13,248 nucleotides of DNA from Bacteroidales bacterium (GCA_029938185.1 JAOZVK010000103.1:1-13248), one strand, 5' to 3'; shown: positions 1 to 8,087, numbered from the stretch's first letter. Program-made: numbers and translations. The notes: generated from the sequence alone by a model not told the origin.

Positions 1-49
1 AACAATATTATTAGTTCTAATTTTATTCTTTTTTTATTGTGTTGCTTTT

Positions 50-129
50 GCCCTTCAGGGCGTTTTTGCTTACGAATGCATTTACACATAGGGCGTTGCC
101 CCATGTTAATGCTTATGCCCTTTCAGGGC
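50..129 (+). repeat. Palindromic repeat cluster (REP-like), left copy
   Basis: Three GC-rich hairpins stand out from AT-rich sequence: GCCC-TTCA-GGGC at 50-61, GGGC-GTT-GCCC inside CATAGGGCGTTGCCCCATG at about 88-106, and GCCC-TTTCA-GGGC at 117-129. Between the first two is TGCTTACGAATGCAT (67-81). The same unit occurs in inverse orientation at 13134-13248. It encodes no protein and looks like a dispersed palindromic repeat. Its layout of hairpin, short spacer and TGCTTACG box resembles the family I elements found at stop codons elsewhere in the window, so it may mark the 3' end of a plus-strand gene lying left of the window. That last point is inference. Confidence 0.8.
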
Positions 130-463
130 AAAAAAAAACTAATAACGAAATAAAAAAACATTTTAGGAACTAATAAAAAACTGTAATAAGCTATTTTTGT
201 TCGTATTTTTATAAGCCCAAGCATGACCTATAAAATTGTTGATTTTATGGACACACACTAATTAGTTGTAATTCAAAAATAAGCTCTAAACAATATAGAT
301 ATTTTTTTTGTTTGGCTGCTTATTTAAATAATTTGGCACAATATATTTGCAAAAGTATATTAAAATTTATTAAAGTCCTATGTTAATGCTAAAAAATTAA
401 AATAAACTCATTGCCAAATACACAAATATAGGCGTGATCTGTTTGATTTTAGATGTTACCCAG
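130..463. other. Gene-free AT-rich stretch
   Basis: No open frame of useful length or RNA gene is visible. A short imperfect inverted pair (ATTAGTTCTA at about 10-19 and AGGAACTAATAA at about 164-175) flanks the repeat cluster at 50-129 and could be a relic of its insertion. I see nothing else that I can support. Confidence 0.5.
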
Positions 464-539
464 TGCCGTAAGGCATTTGAGCAAGTCTCAACATATTCAA
501 ATAGTATGCGTAAGCAAGATTAAACAGGTCGAAGACCTA
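464..539 (-). repeat. Family I 3'-end element (copy A) with two extra hairpins
   Basis: Read on the minus strand, the M2-like gene's TAA stop is followed after two bases by hairpin AGGTC-TTC-GACCT (526-538), then CTTGCTTACGCATA (505-518). Two more hairpins follow: TTGAG-CAAGT-CTCAA (477-491) and TGCC-GTAA-GGCA (464-475, symmetric on the plus strand). The first hairpin and the GCTTACGCAT box match the other family I copies. The second family I box, near ATGTCGAAAAACTTTTGTAA, is not visible here. The element probably acts at the mRNA 3' end of the peptidase-like gene. Confidence 0.75.
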
Positions 540-540
540 C

Positions 541-2250
541 TTAGTTAACTTTGATAAATTGATTTGTAAAATATTCAGGTGACAAGTTTTCTCCTGTTGA
601 TTTTTTAATCATTTTGTTCCAGCTTTGTTTGGCACCTTGCTTAAATACGTTATTAATTAAATATTCACCTATTTTTTTGTTTCCAATACATTTTGTTTCG
701 CACGAGCCATCGCCACCTAAAACATTTGTAATAATATGAAATTGTAATTGAGATGCAAATAATTCGCCTAACATATAATTATGATATGTACATGGCATTG
801 TTATTATATGAGTTTTTGCAGCCCAATCTGCTTGATTTCTATTTTCAGGTTTATTAAGTAATTGGTAATTTTCGATCAGTTTCCACCAAAGTTCGTTTAA
901 ATCTTGCTCGGGGTCTTCATATAACTCTTTTTCAAATCTATACATAACTTGCGCCCATCGACTAAAAACAAATTTATCTAAACGTAGTTGTTTTCGACTA
1001 TTTAATTTTATTTTTTTATATTCCACCTCCGAGATGTTCAGCATTGCTTTTAGCCAATCAGGCTTAGCTGCAAATCGACTAAAAAAAGTTCCCATTGCAT
1101 CGGCAGTAAAAAAATGTGCTGGTTTTTTTAATGTATAAGGTAATGATTTGTCAATATATTTATAATATGCAGAAAAACCTGATTCGTAAAGTAATCTATT
1201 CATTGAACTAAAATTTGATTCAATAATAGCTAATATCCTCACATCTCCATTTCTGTCTATATCAGTACTATATGATAATTGACTCTTACCTTCTTTATGA
1301 GTCAAGTCACTATTTTTTAGAATATCACTGATAGGTATTCCAATTCCACTAAAATATTTATCAGCTAAATCAACAATATCTTTTTCTTTGTAATAATTAT
1401 CAAAACTAATATCAAAGATAGATGGGGCATTTTGATAAAATCTATTTTGATAATGCCATGGCATTAGTTCAGTTTTGTCAATATTATGTTTTTTAGCAAG
1501 ATATTCATCAATTTCTTCCTTTAGTTGCATATATGGACCTCTTGTTAGCAAATCTAAATCATCATAAATATCATCAATTTCATCTGGATTTTGATCATTA
1601 GTTATTAAAATCATTTCGTAATAATTATTAAAACCCAATTCTTCGGAAGCTGAATTTCTTAGTTTTACTAATTTTTTCAAATCATTATCAATCAAAGAGC
1701 CAATTTTTTTACTTGCTTTCCAGTATAGTTCAAGTTTTTCTGAGTCATCTGATTTTGAAAGAACACTCTCTATTTCATTTGTTGAAATATTTTTATCGTT
1801 TAATGTAGGTCTAAATGTCGAGAATTTCTTTTTAATTTCAGTTTCAAGCAAAATTATTTCTACTAGTTTTTCTTCGGCAATTTGATTTTGAAGATATTTA
1901 TTATACAAAATATCAAGCTGTCTTTGTTTTAATTCATCTTTTATTAATTTAGATTCTTTAATTTTTTTTAGTTCTGTAAAGCTTTTTTTATTAGCATAAA
2001 TCTTACTAATCATAATATTTAAATCAGCAGAGGTTTTGTAATCATCTTCTTTACCTGATACCGAAGCTTTATACTTAGCCAAATTCAATTTTTTTTGAAT
2101 AGGTATTATTTTTGCTTCATAATCTGTAATAAAAAGATTTAGTTTGTGTATCATTTTTTCTTCAGCAGTTTCAGCGCATCTGCTTAACAATATAATAGTG
2201 AAAAAAAATAATGGTATAAGTTTTATTATAAAACTATTTTTAAATCTCAT
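541..2250 (-). CDS. M2 family (ACE-like) peptidase homolog, predicted inactive
   Basis: This 569-residue exported protein resembles bacterial M2 zinc peptidyl-dipeptidases. An N-terminal hydrophobic segment (residues 8-24) precedes Cys25; LSRC is a poor lipobox, so lipoprotein status is uncertain. Family landmarks are PWHYQNRFYQNAP (264-276), NGDVRIL (334-340), KYIDKSLPYTLKKPAH (364-379) and YHNYMLGELFAS near 490-500. Where active members have HExGH, this protein reads YESGF (355-359), so both zinc histidines are replaced, and the later ligand position (a Glu in a TTEA-like context) reads Asp384 in TADA. The fold appears kept and the reading frame is full length, so I infer a non-catalytic relative rather than a decaying gene. 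The ATG at 2250 gives an intact signal segment. The gene is a single unit with a repeat element directly after its stop. Family assignment is fairly sure; inactivity rests on alignment from memory. Confidence 0.82.
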   Translation of the reverse strand: MRFKNSFIIKLIPLFFFTIILLSRCAETAEEKMIHKLNLFITDYEAKIIPIQKKLNLAKYKASVSGKEDDYKTSADLNIMISKIYANKKSFTELKKIKESKLIKDELKQRQLDILYNKYLQNQIAEEKLVEIILLETEIKKKFSTFRPTLNDKNISTNEIESVLSKSDDSEKLELYWKASKKIGSLIDNDLKKLVKLRNSASEELGFNNYYEMILITNDQNPDEIDDIYDDLDLLTRGPYMQLKEEIDEYLAKKHNIDKTELMPWHYQNRFYQNAPSIFDISFDNYYKEKDIVDLADKYFSGIGIPISDILKNSDLTHKEGKSQLSYSTDIDRNGDVRILAIIESNFSSMNRLLYESGFSAYYKYIDKSLPYTLKKPAHFFTADAMGTFFSRFAAKPDWLKAMLNISEVEYKKIKLNSRKQLRLDKFVFSRWAQVMYRFEKELYEDPEQDLNELWWKLIENYQLLNKPENRNQADWAAKTHIITMPCTYHNYMLGELFASQLQFHIITNVLGGDGSCETKCIGNKKIGEYLINNVFKQGAKQSWNKMIKKSTGENLSPEYFTNQFIKVN

Positions 2251-2362
2251 GTGTAAAGTTTTTAGTTAGAAAATTTAGTTTAAAATATTTTTTTGGTTCT
2301 CGATATATTGTGTAAGTAACATCATAAATTAATACCCTGATCTAAAAAAGATATAAATACTG

Positions 2363-2499
2363 TTACAAAAGTTTTTCTACATTTACTTATTTATAACTAT
2401 CTGATTAAATTGTTTTTATACTAATACGTAAGCAACTATAAATGGGTCGAAGACCTTTATAATAATGCGTAAGCAACTATAAAATAGGTCGAAGACCTT
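2363..2499 (-). repeat. Family I element, tandem hairpin copy (E), no adjacent gene
   Basis: On the minus strand there are two successive units: hairpin AGGTC-TTC-GACCT (2486-2498) with GCTTACGCAT (2465-2474), then hairpin GGTC-TTC-GACC (2445-2455) with GCTTACGTAT (2424-2433). The second box, ATGTAGAAAAACTTTTGTAA, lies at 2363-2382. The stretch from the inner GCTTACG box to the second box aligns well with the copy after the thioredoxin-like gene (8110-8180), including the internal ATTAGTATAAA and TTAATCAG/TAAATCAG segments. Unlike the other gene-end copies, no minus-strand gene ends at 2499. Confidence 0.8.
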
Positions 2500-2831
2500 A
2501 TGTTTAAGTTATGTATTTATAATCTAATATTAAATATCTCCTAATCATTTTAATTAACATTACTTTTTCAAAGTTAATATTTTTTTTTTAAAGTTAAAGA
2601 TATTATTTTATTTAGTAAAAAAAAAAACTTTTTTATGTAAAATTTAGTTTTTTGATTACATTTATGTTTTAATCTTTAGTATATATATATTAAATGTTGT
2701 AATACAATACATTAAACACTAACTCACTATTCATACAACGAATAATCGTTTATTTTTAGAGAGTTTTTAATTTTTATTTATGCACAAATATATCTTAATT
2801 TTTAAATTATAATTGTAATTGTAAAATTATT
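2500..2831. other. Very AT-rich gene-free stretch between outward-facing repeats
   Basis: No open frame, RNA gene or strong hairpin is visible; there are several long A and T runs (for example 2617-2633). It lies between a minus-oriented family I element and a plus-oriented family II element. In all assigned cases such elements follow a gene, so this stretch may be a relic of lost genes or may hold an unrecognised transcript. I cannot decide from sequence alone. Confidence 0.4.
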
Positions 2832-2948
2832 GGTTACACGTTTAGTGTTGGATATTATTTTATTTTTTGACAGAATTTACAGTATTAATTTTTATTTTGT
2901 CACGAAACACCTGATAAACAGCATTATCCGACTTTACGTTGATAAGTA
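2832..2948 (+). repeat. Family II (GGCTAC) element, plus orientation
   Basis: It starts GGTTACACGTTTAGTGTTGG and continues through TTTGACAGAATTTACAG and CACCTGATAAACAGCATTAT to about TTTACGTTGATAAG. It aligns along almost its whole length with the minus-strand copy at 10295-10419 (GGCTACACGTTTAGTATTGG, TTTGACAGGATTTACATG, CGCCTGATAAAC). No coding capacity. It lies in the upstream region of the sensor-phosphatase gene with no plus-strand gene ending before it. Confidence 0.75.
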
Positions 2949-3152
2949 AATTATTCAAGGCAGCGTAAAAAATTTCGAAAAGTTAAAATTTATTTTATAT
3001 GGCTTGACATTTGTGTATATAGTATCACATAAATATTAAAAATTGAAATATGTAATCATGCAGGAGTTTTTATAGGTATTTTAGTTAAGTTTATATTCTT
3101 TAATACAGTTAATTATATTATGCATGAGTAGCATTAAATAAGTTTAGTAATT

Positions 3153-3160
3153 TAGTTTTG
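3153..3160 (+). promoter_or_regulatory. Possible Bacteroidota -7 promoter box
   Basis: TAGTTTTG fits the Bacteroidota -7 consensus TAnnTTTG, but no TTTG is found at the usual distance upstream. The start codon at 3176 would leave only about ten untranslated bases. Tentative. Confidence 0.3.
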
Positions 3161-3175
3161 TAAAAATTAAAAATA

Positions 3176-6100
3176 TTGGCAAGATTATATTTAATATTAT
3201 TATTTATATCAATAGGCGAAATATTTGCTCAACAGTATAATTTCACACATTATTCTATTGAGCAAGGTATACCACGTTCTAGTATATATTCTATTATGGA
3301 AGACAGCAGAGGCTATCTTTGGATAGGTACAGAAGGTGGTGGAGTTGCTAAATATGATGGAAGAGAGTGGCTTACATATTCAAAAGAAGATGGGTTAGGC
3401 TCAAATATAATAAGAACCATTTATGAAGATAAGCATAAAAATATTTGGTTTGGTTCACAAGAAAATGGAGTTAGTAAATTTGATGGAGAAAAATTCACTA
3501 ATTATAATACCGAAAATGGACTTTCGCACAATACAATAAGAGCTATATGTCAAGACGAAGAAGGATATTTATGGTTTGGTACATATGGACGTGGGATTTG
3601 TAGGTTTAATCCAAATTCAAATAAATTTTCTATTGTTGATAAAAACAATGGTCTTGTAGATAATAAGGTAAAAGCCTTGTTTAAAGATAGCAAAAAAAAT
3701 ATTTGGGTAGGTACCGATAAAGGAATAAGTAAGTTTGATGGTAGAAGTTTTAAGAACTATACTCTTTTTGATGGCTTGCCACACAATACTATATTATGCA
3801 TATATGAAGATTATTTAAACAATATTTGGTTTGGTACTGTGCGAGGTGCTGTAAGATTTAATGGTAAAGAATTTAAATCATACACTACAAATGATGGCTT
3901 AATACATAATAGAGTTAGAGCAATATCGCAAGATAATGAGGGGAATATGTGGTTTGGAACGAAAATGGGTGTAAGCCGATTTGATGGTAATTCTTTTTAC
4001 AATTATACTAAAAATGATGGATTAAGTGGTAATCGAATACGTGCAATAGCTAAAGATAATATCGGTAATTTATGGTTTGGTACATACTACGGAGGTGTAA
4101 ATAAATACAATGGAGATGCATTCTTATCATTTACAGAGAAAGACGGTTTAAGTAACCAGCAAATATTTTCGATAGCAAATGGAAACAAAAATAGTATTTA
4201 CGTTGGTACATTAGACGGGGTTAATATTATTACATACAAAAATAATAGATTTGAAGTAAAAAAGTTAAAAATAAAAAATAGACTTCCTGATAACTTCATA
4301 ACTAGTGTATATGTTGATAATGCTAGCCGTTTGTGGGTAGGGACTAATCAAGGATTAGCAGTTATAATAGATGAAAAAACATATATTTTTAATGAAAATA
4401 ATGGATTAACAAATAATTCGATTACAACAATAAAACAAGACAAAAATAATAATATTTGGGTTGGAACAAAAAATGGAATAAGTAAAATAATTATTTATGA
4501 GCCCGATAATATAAGCAAATCAATCATAGAAAATTACACCTCACAAGATGAGTTACCAGGAAATCATATATCTGTTATATATGAAGATTATAATGGAAAA
4601 ATATGGATAGGATTTAAAGATGCAGGTATATCATACTATAATGGAAGTCGATTTTTTTCATTTAAACATACAGGAACTTTTCATGACATAACCTCAATTG
4701 TTGAAGATAAAAACAATAATTTATGGATAGGTACAATAGGAGGAGGAGTTCTTGCACTTGATGTAGATAATCTTTTTGGCTCAAATAATGTTTTAAGGAA
4801 TATATCGAAAGTTGATGGTTTAATATCAAATAATATATATTTAATGCTTTTTGATAATGATAATAATTTGTTGATTGGAACAGAGAAAGGTCTTGAAAAA
4901 ATATATTTTGACAAAAAAGGATTTGTAAAAAAAATTAAACACTTTGGACGCTCCGAGGGATTTATAGGTTTAGAAACATCAAAAAATGCAGTTTGTGTTG
5001 ATACATTGAATAATATTTGGTTCGGAACACTGAAAGGAGTAATAAGATACTCTCCCTCAAAAGAATTTTTAGCAAAAAGTCCACCTAAAACACATATAAC
5101 AAATGTTAGATTATTTTATGAAAATGTTGATTGGAATAAATCTGAATTTTGTACAAAAAAAGACAAGTGGTATAACAAACCACAAAACCTTGTTTTACCT
5201 TACAATCAAAATCATGTTTCATTTGATTTTATTGGTATTGATTTTGAAAACCCTGACAATGTTCGATATAGATGGAAATTAGAAAATTTAGATAACGATT
5301 GGTCACCAGTTGGCAAAAAACGAGATATAACATATGCTGATTTACCTCCTGGTAAATACACACTAAAAGTTAAAACCAGTAATTCGTCTAATTACTGGTC
5401 AAAAAATCCTATTGAATTTAGTTTTGTTGTACTAGCACCTATATGGAGAAGACTTTGGTTTATAATGAGCTTTTTGATTATTTTTATTGGAATTATATTT
5501 TTCTTGACACGAATGAGAACCCTCCGATTGAGAAGAGCAAAAAATATTTTAGAAAGAAAAGTAAAAATAAGAACAAAAATGTTAGCTGAAGAGAAGAAAC
5601 TTGTTGAACTTAAAAATGAAGAAGTATTACAAAGAAATGAAGAAATAATTTCTCAAAGAGATGAATTATATACTGTTAATAAAGAATTAGAAATAAAAGA
5701 TAAAGAAACAACCGATAGTTTGAATTATGCTCTAAGGATACAATCAGCAATATTATACTCAAATGGAGAACTACAAAATAGTTTTAGTAAATCTTTTGTT
5801 TTTTTGCTTCCAAGAAATATAGTAAGTGGTGATTTTTATTGGTTTTACGGACACAATAATGTTGTATACATTGCTGCTGCGGATTGTACAGGACATGGAG
5901 TACCGGGAGCATTTATGAGTATTATAGGACACAGCCTATTAAGCCAAATTATTGAAAAATATTCAAACTCTGCACCTTCAAAAATTTTAACAGAATTGCA
6001 TAAAGAAATTACTGGTGCATTGCTTAGAGATTCTGAAAATAGAGCTAAAGATGGTATGGATATAGCTCTATGTAAAATAGTTAAAGAAAATAAAACTATT

Positions 6101-6472
6101 GAATTTTCAGGAGCTTTTCGTCCAATGTTTTTTTTAGAATACTCACCAGATTATAAAATAACAGTACATAGAGGAAATAGAGCAGGTATAGGTGGAGAAG
6201 AGTTTCAGAATGTTGATAAAGAATTCACTACAAAAAAAATATCATATAAAGAAAAAGATAGGTTTTATATTTTTTCCGACGGTATTGTTGATCAGTTTGG
6301 AGGAGAAAGAGGGAAAAAATACATGTCAAAAAGACTTAAAGAATTATTTCTAACACTAAAAGATGTTCCTATGGTGGAACAAAAAAAGATTATACAAAAA
6401 ACTTTTTATGATTGGAAAGGAATGGACAACGAACAAGCTGATGATGTTTTATTAATAGGTGTTGAATTATAG
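3176..6472 (+). CDS. Two-component-type propeller sensor with SpoIIE-family phosphatase output
   Basis: A 1098-residue membrane protein. In order: signal peptide (1-18, ending IFA before QQ), fourteen regulator-propeller blades marked by repeats such as LWFGT and IWVGT (about 47-625, two seven-blade propellers), a Y_Y_Y domain (about 690-752), one transmembrane helix (about 761-780), a charged coiled coil (about 783-855) and a C-terminal SpoIIE/PP2C domain. Metal-binding motifs are intact: SGDFYW (Asp886), DCTGHG (Asp903), SDGIVD (Asp1035) and ADDVLL (Asp1089, Asp1090). No histidine kinase or receiver domain is present. The propellers should sense a ligand or partner outside the cytoplasmic membrane and control dephosphorylation of a cytoplasmic protein, by family analogy an anti-anti-sigma (STAS) protein, which is not in this window. 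The start must be TTG at 3176 (or ATA just before): TAA at 3161 closes the frame and the next in-frame ATG would remove the signal peptide. The TAG stop overlaps a family I hairpin. Confidence 0.92.
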   Translation: MARLYLILLFISIGEIFAQQYNFTHYSIEQGIPRSSIYSIMEDSRGYLWIGTEGGGVAKYDGREWLTYSKEDGLGSNIIRTIYEDKHKNIWFGSQENGVSKFDGEKFTNYNTENGLSHNTIRAICQDEEGYLWFGTYGRGICRFNPNSNKFSIVDKNNGLVDNKVKALFKDSKKNIWVGTDKGISKFDGRSFKNYTLFDGLPHNTILCIYEDYLNNIWFGTVRGAVRFNGKEFKSYTTNDGLIHNRVRAISQDNEGNMWFGTKMGVSRFDGNSFYNYTKNDGLSGNRIRAIAKDNIGNLWFGTYYGGVNKYNGDAFLSFTEKDGLSNQQIFSIANGNKNSIYVGTLDGVNIITYKNNRFEVKKLKIKNRLPDNFITSVYVDNASRLWVGTNQGLAVIIDEKTYIFNENNGLTNNSITTIKQDKNNNIWVGTKNGISKIIIYEPDNISKSIIENYTSQDELPGNHISVIYEDYNGKIWIGFKDAGISYYNGSRFFSFKHTGTFHDITSIVEDKNNNLWIGTIGGGVLALDVDNLFGSNNVLRNISKVDGLISNNIYLMLFDNDNNLLIGTEKGLEKIYFDKKGFVKKIKHFGRSEGFIGLETSKNAVCVDTLNNIWFGTLKGVIRYSPSKEFLAKSPPKTHITNVRLFYENVDWNKSEFCTKKDKWYNKPQNLVLPYNQNHVSFDFIGIDFENPDNVRYRWKLENLDNDWSPVGKKRDITYADLPPGKYTLKVKTSNSSNYWSKNPIEFSFVVLAPIWRRLWFIMSFLIIFIGIIFFLTRMRTLRLRRAKNILERKVKIRTKMLAEEKKLVELKNEEVLQRNEEIISQRDELYTVNKELEIKDKETTDSLNYALRIQSAILYSNGELQNSFSKSFVFLLPRNIVSGDFYWFYGHNNVVYIAAADCTGHGVPGAFMSIIGHSLLSQIIEKYSNSAPSKILTELHKEITGALLRDSENRAKDGMDIALCKIVKENKTIEFSGAFRPMFFLEYSPDYKITVHRGNRAGIGGEEFQNVDKEFTTKKISYKEKDRFYIFSDGIVDQFGGERGKKYMSKRLKELFLTLKDVPMVEQKKIIQKTFYDWKGMDNEQADDVLLIGVEL

Positions 6473-6574
6473 ACTCTTCGAGTCTGCTAATGTTCCTTAC
6501 GCATTCTATTAATATTCTAATAATATGCAATTTAACAAAAAACAAATGTCGAAAAACTTTTGTAAAACTACTTA
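6471..6574 (+). repeat. Family I 3'-end element (copy B), covarying stem
   Basis: The gene's TAG stop (6470-6472) overlaps hairpin AGACTC-TTC-GAGTCT (6471-6485). CTTACGCAT follows at 6496-6504, and the second box ATGTCGAAAAACTTTTGTAA at 6546-6565, continuing AACTACTTA. Compared with TAGGTC-TTC-GACCTA in the other copies, four stem positions differ on both arms so that pairing is kept, while the TTC loop and downstream boxes are conserved. This is good evidence for a conserved fold and probably a terminator or RNA 3'-end role. Confidence 0.8.
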
Positions 6575-6599
6575 TTTTTAATTTATATATCATTATCAA

Positions 6600-6630
6600 T
6601 TTGTATTTTCAATGTTTTTATATATTTTTG
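6600..6630 (+). promoter_or_regulatory. Bacteroidota-type promoter for the HU/SPOR gene
   Basis: TTTG at 6600-6603 (-33 box) and TATTTTTG at 6623-6630 (-7 box, consensus TAnnTTTG) are separated by 19 bases, which matches the promoter described for Bacteroides primary sigma factor. Transcription would start near 6635, about 20 bases before the GTG start at 6654. The region is AT-rich, so a chance match is possible, but both boxes and spacing fit. Confidence 0.5.
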
Positions 6631-6653
6631 TTAAAATTAAAATTTAATACTAA

Positions 6654-7730
6654 GTGGAAATTAACTATTATATAAAAGAAATATTATTACAAAGAAATAA
6701 TATTATTATTCCTAATTTAGGCTTATTTGAATCGGAATATATTTCAGCCAAAATTGATAAAGCTAATAATATAATATATCCTCCTTCAAAAAGGCTTACA
6801 TTTGACATGTCTGAAAATAAAGATGGAAATGTACTTTTAAATTACGTATCTAAAAAAGAAGCAATAAGCAAAGAAAAAGCTAATATAAAGATTAGTAAAT
6901 TTGTTGAACATTCTTTTAATAAATTTAAAATGGGAGAAGAAGTATATTTTGATGCTATTGGCTATTTATATATGGATAAATCTAAAATTGTTTTTAAAGA
7001 AAAAATTGCAAACGATTTTATGGTAGAAACATATGGATTATCTGCTTTTGTTGCAGAAGAAAAATATAAATCTCACCAAATTGATAGTACTGTTGAAGCA
7101 AAAGAAATTAAAACAAGTGCTATAAAAAAACGTATTTTTATTAAAACCTTATTATTAGTTATACCTATATTATTAATTACTTTTGTAATATTAGCTACAA
7201 CAACAAAATGGGGTGGAGATAAAGCAAAAACTCTATCGAATTATATTGAAACTATCGAAACAGATGATATTTATGAAAAATATTTATCTGAAAATATTGA
7301 GAAATTAAAAAATTATTTTAAATCTGAAAATGATAGTACTGAAACTAAAAACAATTATATAGATAGAGACAGCTTAATAGTAAATAAGGATTCAGTAGAA
7401 AACAATATTGATACCAATATAATAAATAAAGATACTAATAATCAGATTAATATTGATGATAATAATAAACCTATTAGTATTTTAAAATATAAATATTATT
7501 TAATTGCAGGAAGTTACAGCACTACAAAAAATGCTAAAAAGCTAATTTTTAAGCTTACAAAACGAGGATACAAACCAGAGGTTTTGTCTTTTAAAAAAGA
7601 TTTATATAGAGTATCGGTTGGTTCATTCAATTCGTTGGATAAAGCAGTAAGCAAAACTGAAAAATTTATGATTGCTAATAAAGATATAGAAATATGGCTT
7701 TTTGAAAATAAGCACAAAGACCTTAACTAA
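6654..7730 (+). CDS. HU-CCDC81 and SPOR domain membrane protein
   Basis: This 358-residue protein has the architecture of a Bacteroidota HU-CCDC81 protein. Residues 1-60 and 65-130 look like the two bacterial HU-CCDC81 modules (note IPNLGLFESEYI at 19-30 and MGEEVYFDAIGYLY at 93-106). A transmembrane helix is at 161-181, then an Asn/Asp-rich linker (about 225-275), then a SPOR domain (278-352; YYLIAGSYST and LYRVSVGSF). SPOR domains bind denuded peptidoglycan at division sites; the HU-like modules would face the cytoplasm and may bind DNA or a partner. A role linking chromosome and division septum has been proposed for this class; that is not shown here. GTG at 6654 is the earliest possible start because TAA lies immediately before it in frame, and the next ATG is at residue 52. 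It has its own promoter and probably heads an operon with the thioredoxin-like gene 24 bases downstream. Confidence 0.85.
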   Translation: MEINYYIKEILLQRNNIIIPNLGLFESEYISAKIDKANNIIYPPSKRLTFDMSENKDGNVLLNYVSKKEAISKEKANIKISKFVEHSFNKFKMGEEVYFDAIGYLYMDKSKIVFKEKIANDFMVETYGLSAFVAEEKYKSHQIDSTVEAKEIKTSAIKKRIFIKTLLLVIPILLITFVILATTTKWGGDKAKTLSNYIETIETDDIYEKYLSENIEKLKNYFKSENDSTETKNNYIDRDSLIVNKDSVENNIDTNIINKDTNNQINIDDNNKPISILKYKYYLIAGSYSTTKNAKKLIFKLTKRGYKPEVLSFKKDLYRVSVGSFNSLDKAVSKTEKFMIANKDIEIWLFENKHKDLN

Positions 7731-7754
7731 ACTCCCCAAAATTAAGAATTACAA

Positions 7755-8087
7755 ATGTTTAACACTATAAATTCACTTAATAATTTTACCGAAATCATTA
7801 ATGCAAACGATGCGGTATTGATTTATTTTTCACACGAGGCTTGTAATGTTTGTAAAGTTCTGAAACCTAAGGTTGCTGAATTAATAAATACTAAATATTC
7901 TAATATTAAATTATACTATTCTGATACAAGAGTATATCCAGATATTGCTGCTCAAAATAGTATATTTACAGTTCCAACTCTTCTCATATTCTTTGGAGGA
8001 AAAGAACATATTATAAAAAGTAGAAATATAGGGATTAATGAATTAGATAATTTAATAGAAAGACCCTATAAAATGATTTTTGAGTAA
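7755..8087 (+). CDS. Thioredoxin-like protein with CNVC active site
   Basis: A 110-residue single-domain thioredoxin-fold protein without signal peptide, hence cytoplasmic. The redox motif is C30-N-V-C33 in FSHEACNVCKVLKP, in place of the usual WCGPC; the cis-proline is P74 in TVPTLL, and GGKEH follows near the end of the fold. Lack of Trp-Cys-Gly-Pro suggests a redox potential or partner unlike housekeeping thioredoxin. It starts 24 bases after the HU/SPOR stop with no promoter or repeat between, so the two are probably co-transcribed. Its TAA stop shares a base with a family I hairpin. The partner and substrate are unknown. Confidence 0.85.
   Translation: MFNTINSLNNFTEIINANDAVLIYFSHEACNVCKVLKPKVAELINTKYSNIKLYYSDTRVYPDIAAQNSIFTVPTLLIFFGGKEHIIKSRNIGINELDNLIERPYKMIFE

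Noticed and set aside
2176..2200. Lipobox in the M2-like protein (LSRC before residue 25)
   Set aside because: Arg at the -1 position is unfavourable for lipoprotein processing; left as uncertain and not called.
3004..3037. Sigma70-like TTGACA at 3004-3009 as promoter of the sensor gene
   Set aside because: No -10 box at 16-18 bases, and the Bacteroidota primary sigma factor does not use this consensus.
4681..4914. Open frame of 77 codons on the minus strand
   Set aside because: It lies wholly inside the propeller coding region and resembles no protein; it is an antisense shadow.
6390..6675. Two short open frames around the end of the sensor-phosphatase gene (6390-6599 minus, 6490-6675 plus)
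   Set aside because: They run through the stop-codon hairpin and second box of the family I element, which recur as non-coding repeats elsewhere; composition is that of AT-rich spacer.
7514..7717. Open frame of 67 codons opposite the SPOR domain
   Set aside because: Antisense to a well supported domain, no recognisable features.
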